From: Aeromonas tecta
Lineage (GTDB): Bacteria > Pseudomonadota > Gammaproteobacteria > Enterobacterales > Aeromonadaceae
Assembly (NCBI RefSeq): GCF_000820185.1
Contig: NZ_CDCA01000010.1
Location: 207,116-271,115, forward strand
Length of the DNA stretch: 64,000 nucleotides
Reading direction: 5' to 3'
Each line of letters opens with the position of its first letter. Within the stretch, counting starts at the first letter, position 1. This document shows positions 63,883-64,000 of this stretch, in pieces. Below the pieces are notes generated by a model that was given only the letters and a program-made list of their open reading frames with translations, was not told where the DNA came from and ran no database searches. Both the position numbers and the translations under genes were made by a program.

Positions 63883-64000
63883 TCAATCCCTCAAGGATGC
63901 ATTCAACTCTTCACCAAGGGCCCGCACGACATTGTCTACGGTCTCGGCGATCTCTTTCTCCTCCAGGGTGCGTTGGGTGTCTTGCAAAACAAGACTGATA
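63883..64000 (-). CDS. pheT: Phenylalanyl-tRNA synthetase beta subunit, 3' end (partial)
   Basis: The last 38 codons read [19 protein letters not shown] then [17 protein letters not shown] and stop. This is the C-terminal anticodon-binding FDX-ACB end of PheT. Only the end is inside the window. It lies directly upstream of ihfA. Confidence 0.93.
   Translation of the reverse strand, partial: ISLVLQDTQRTLEEKEIAETVDNVVRALGEELNASLRD

Overview
The window looks like a gamma-proteobacterial chromosome of high GC content, most likely Aeromonas. This rests on very E. coli-like proteins (FabA, Fnr, PepN, RlmKL, IhfA) combined with features more usual in Aeromonas, Vibrio and Shewanella: a 1,613-residue NAD-glutamate dehydrogenase, a DUF3466 protein with a GlyGly-CTERM tail, and DUF2987 and DUF2835 proteins. 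The genus is an inference; no rRNA or tRNA gene was recognised.

Region 1 (1-8032) is a filamentous-phage (inovirus) prophage whose left end lies outside the window. The order is divergent regulator fragment, Cys-rich protein, small membrane ORF, HUH replication protein, ssDNA-binding protein, small membrane protein, major coat protein, terminator, tiny ORF, pIII-like adsorption protein, pVI-like protein, Zot/pI ATPase, structured intergenic region, HTH regulator. It ends exactly at a chromosomal dif site (8005-8032), so it is probably a XerCD-integrated phage at the replication terminus. A family of 17-bp palindromes (consensus TGCAACATSATGTTGCA) is perfect in front of the regulator and recurs, slightly degenerate, inside the phage genes. 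Region 2 (8355-11535) is a small accessory block: HxlR regulator, divergent MFS exporter and PLP decarboxylase, followed by about 620 bp without a gene.

Region 3 (12159-34931) is core chromosome with the E. coli neighbourhood partly conserved: lonH/ycbZ-fabA-rmf, then on the minus strand a DUF3466 protein, uup, a glutaredoxin-like gene, rlmL, zapC, pyrD, NAD-glutamate dehydrogenase, DUF2835, pepN, prc, proQ and msrC. Region 4 (35042-45984) is the aerobic/microaerobic respiration block: ccoNOQP, ccoH, ccoI, ccoS, a TauE/SafE-like membrane protein, fnr with its own FNR box, uspE and ttcA. Region 5 (46069-48460) has two envelope proteins of unknown role and a glutathione S-transferase.

Region 6 (48592-54654) is a complete ribose operon, rbsDACBKR, with tandem RbsR-type operators in front and two hairpins between rbsB and rbsK. 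Region 7 (54667-63546, minus strand) is a signalling cluster: BvgS-like hybrid kinase, response regulator with an EAL-like but motif-less output domain, Pat-like GNAT acetyltransferase, CobB sirtuin, a periplasmic SUOX-fold protein and a GGDEF protein, many joined by 4-bp overlaps. The window ends in ihfA and the 3' end of pheT. Several terminators here overlap the promoter or ribosome-binding site of the next gene (rmf, proQ, ttcA, pyrD).
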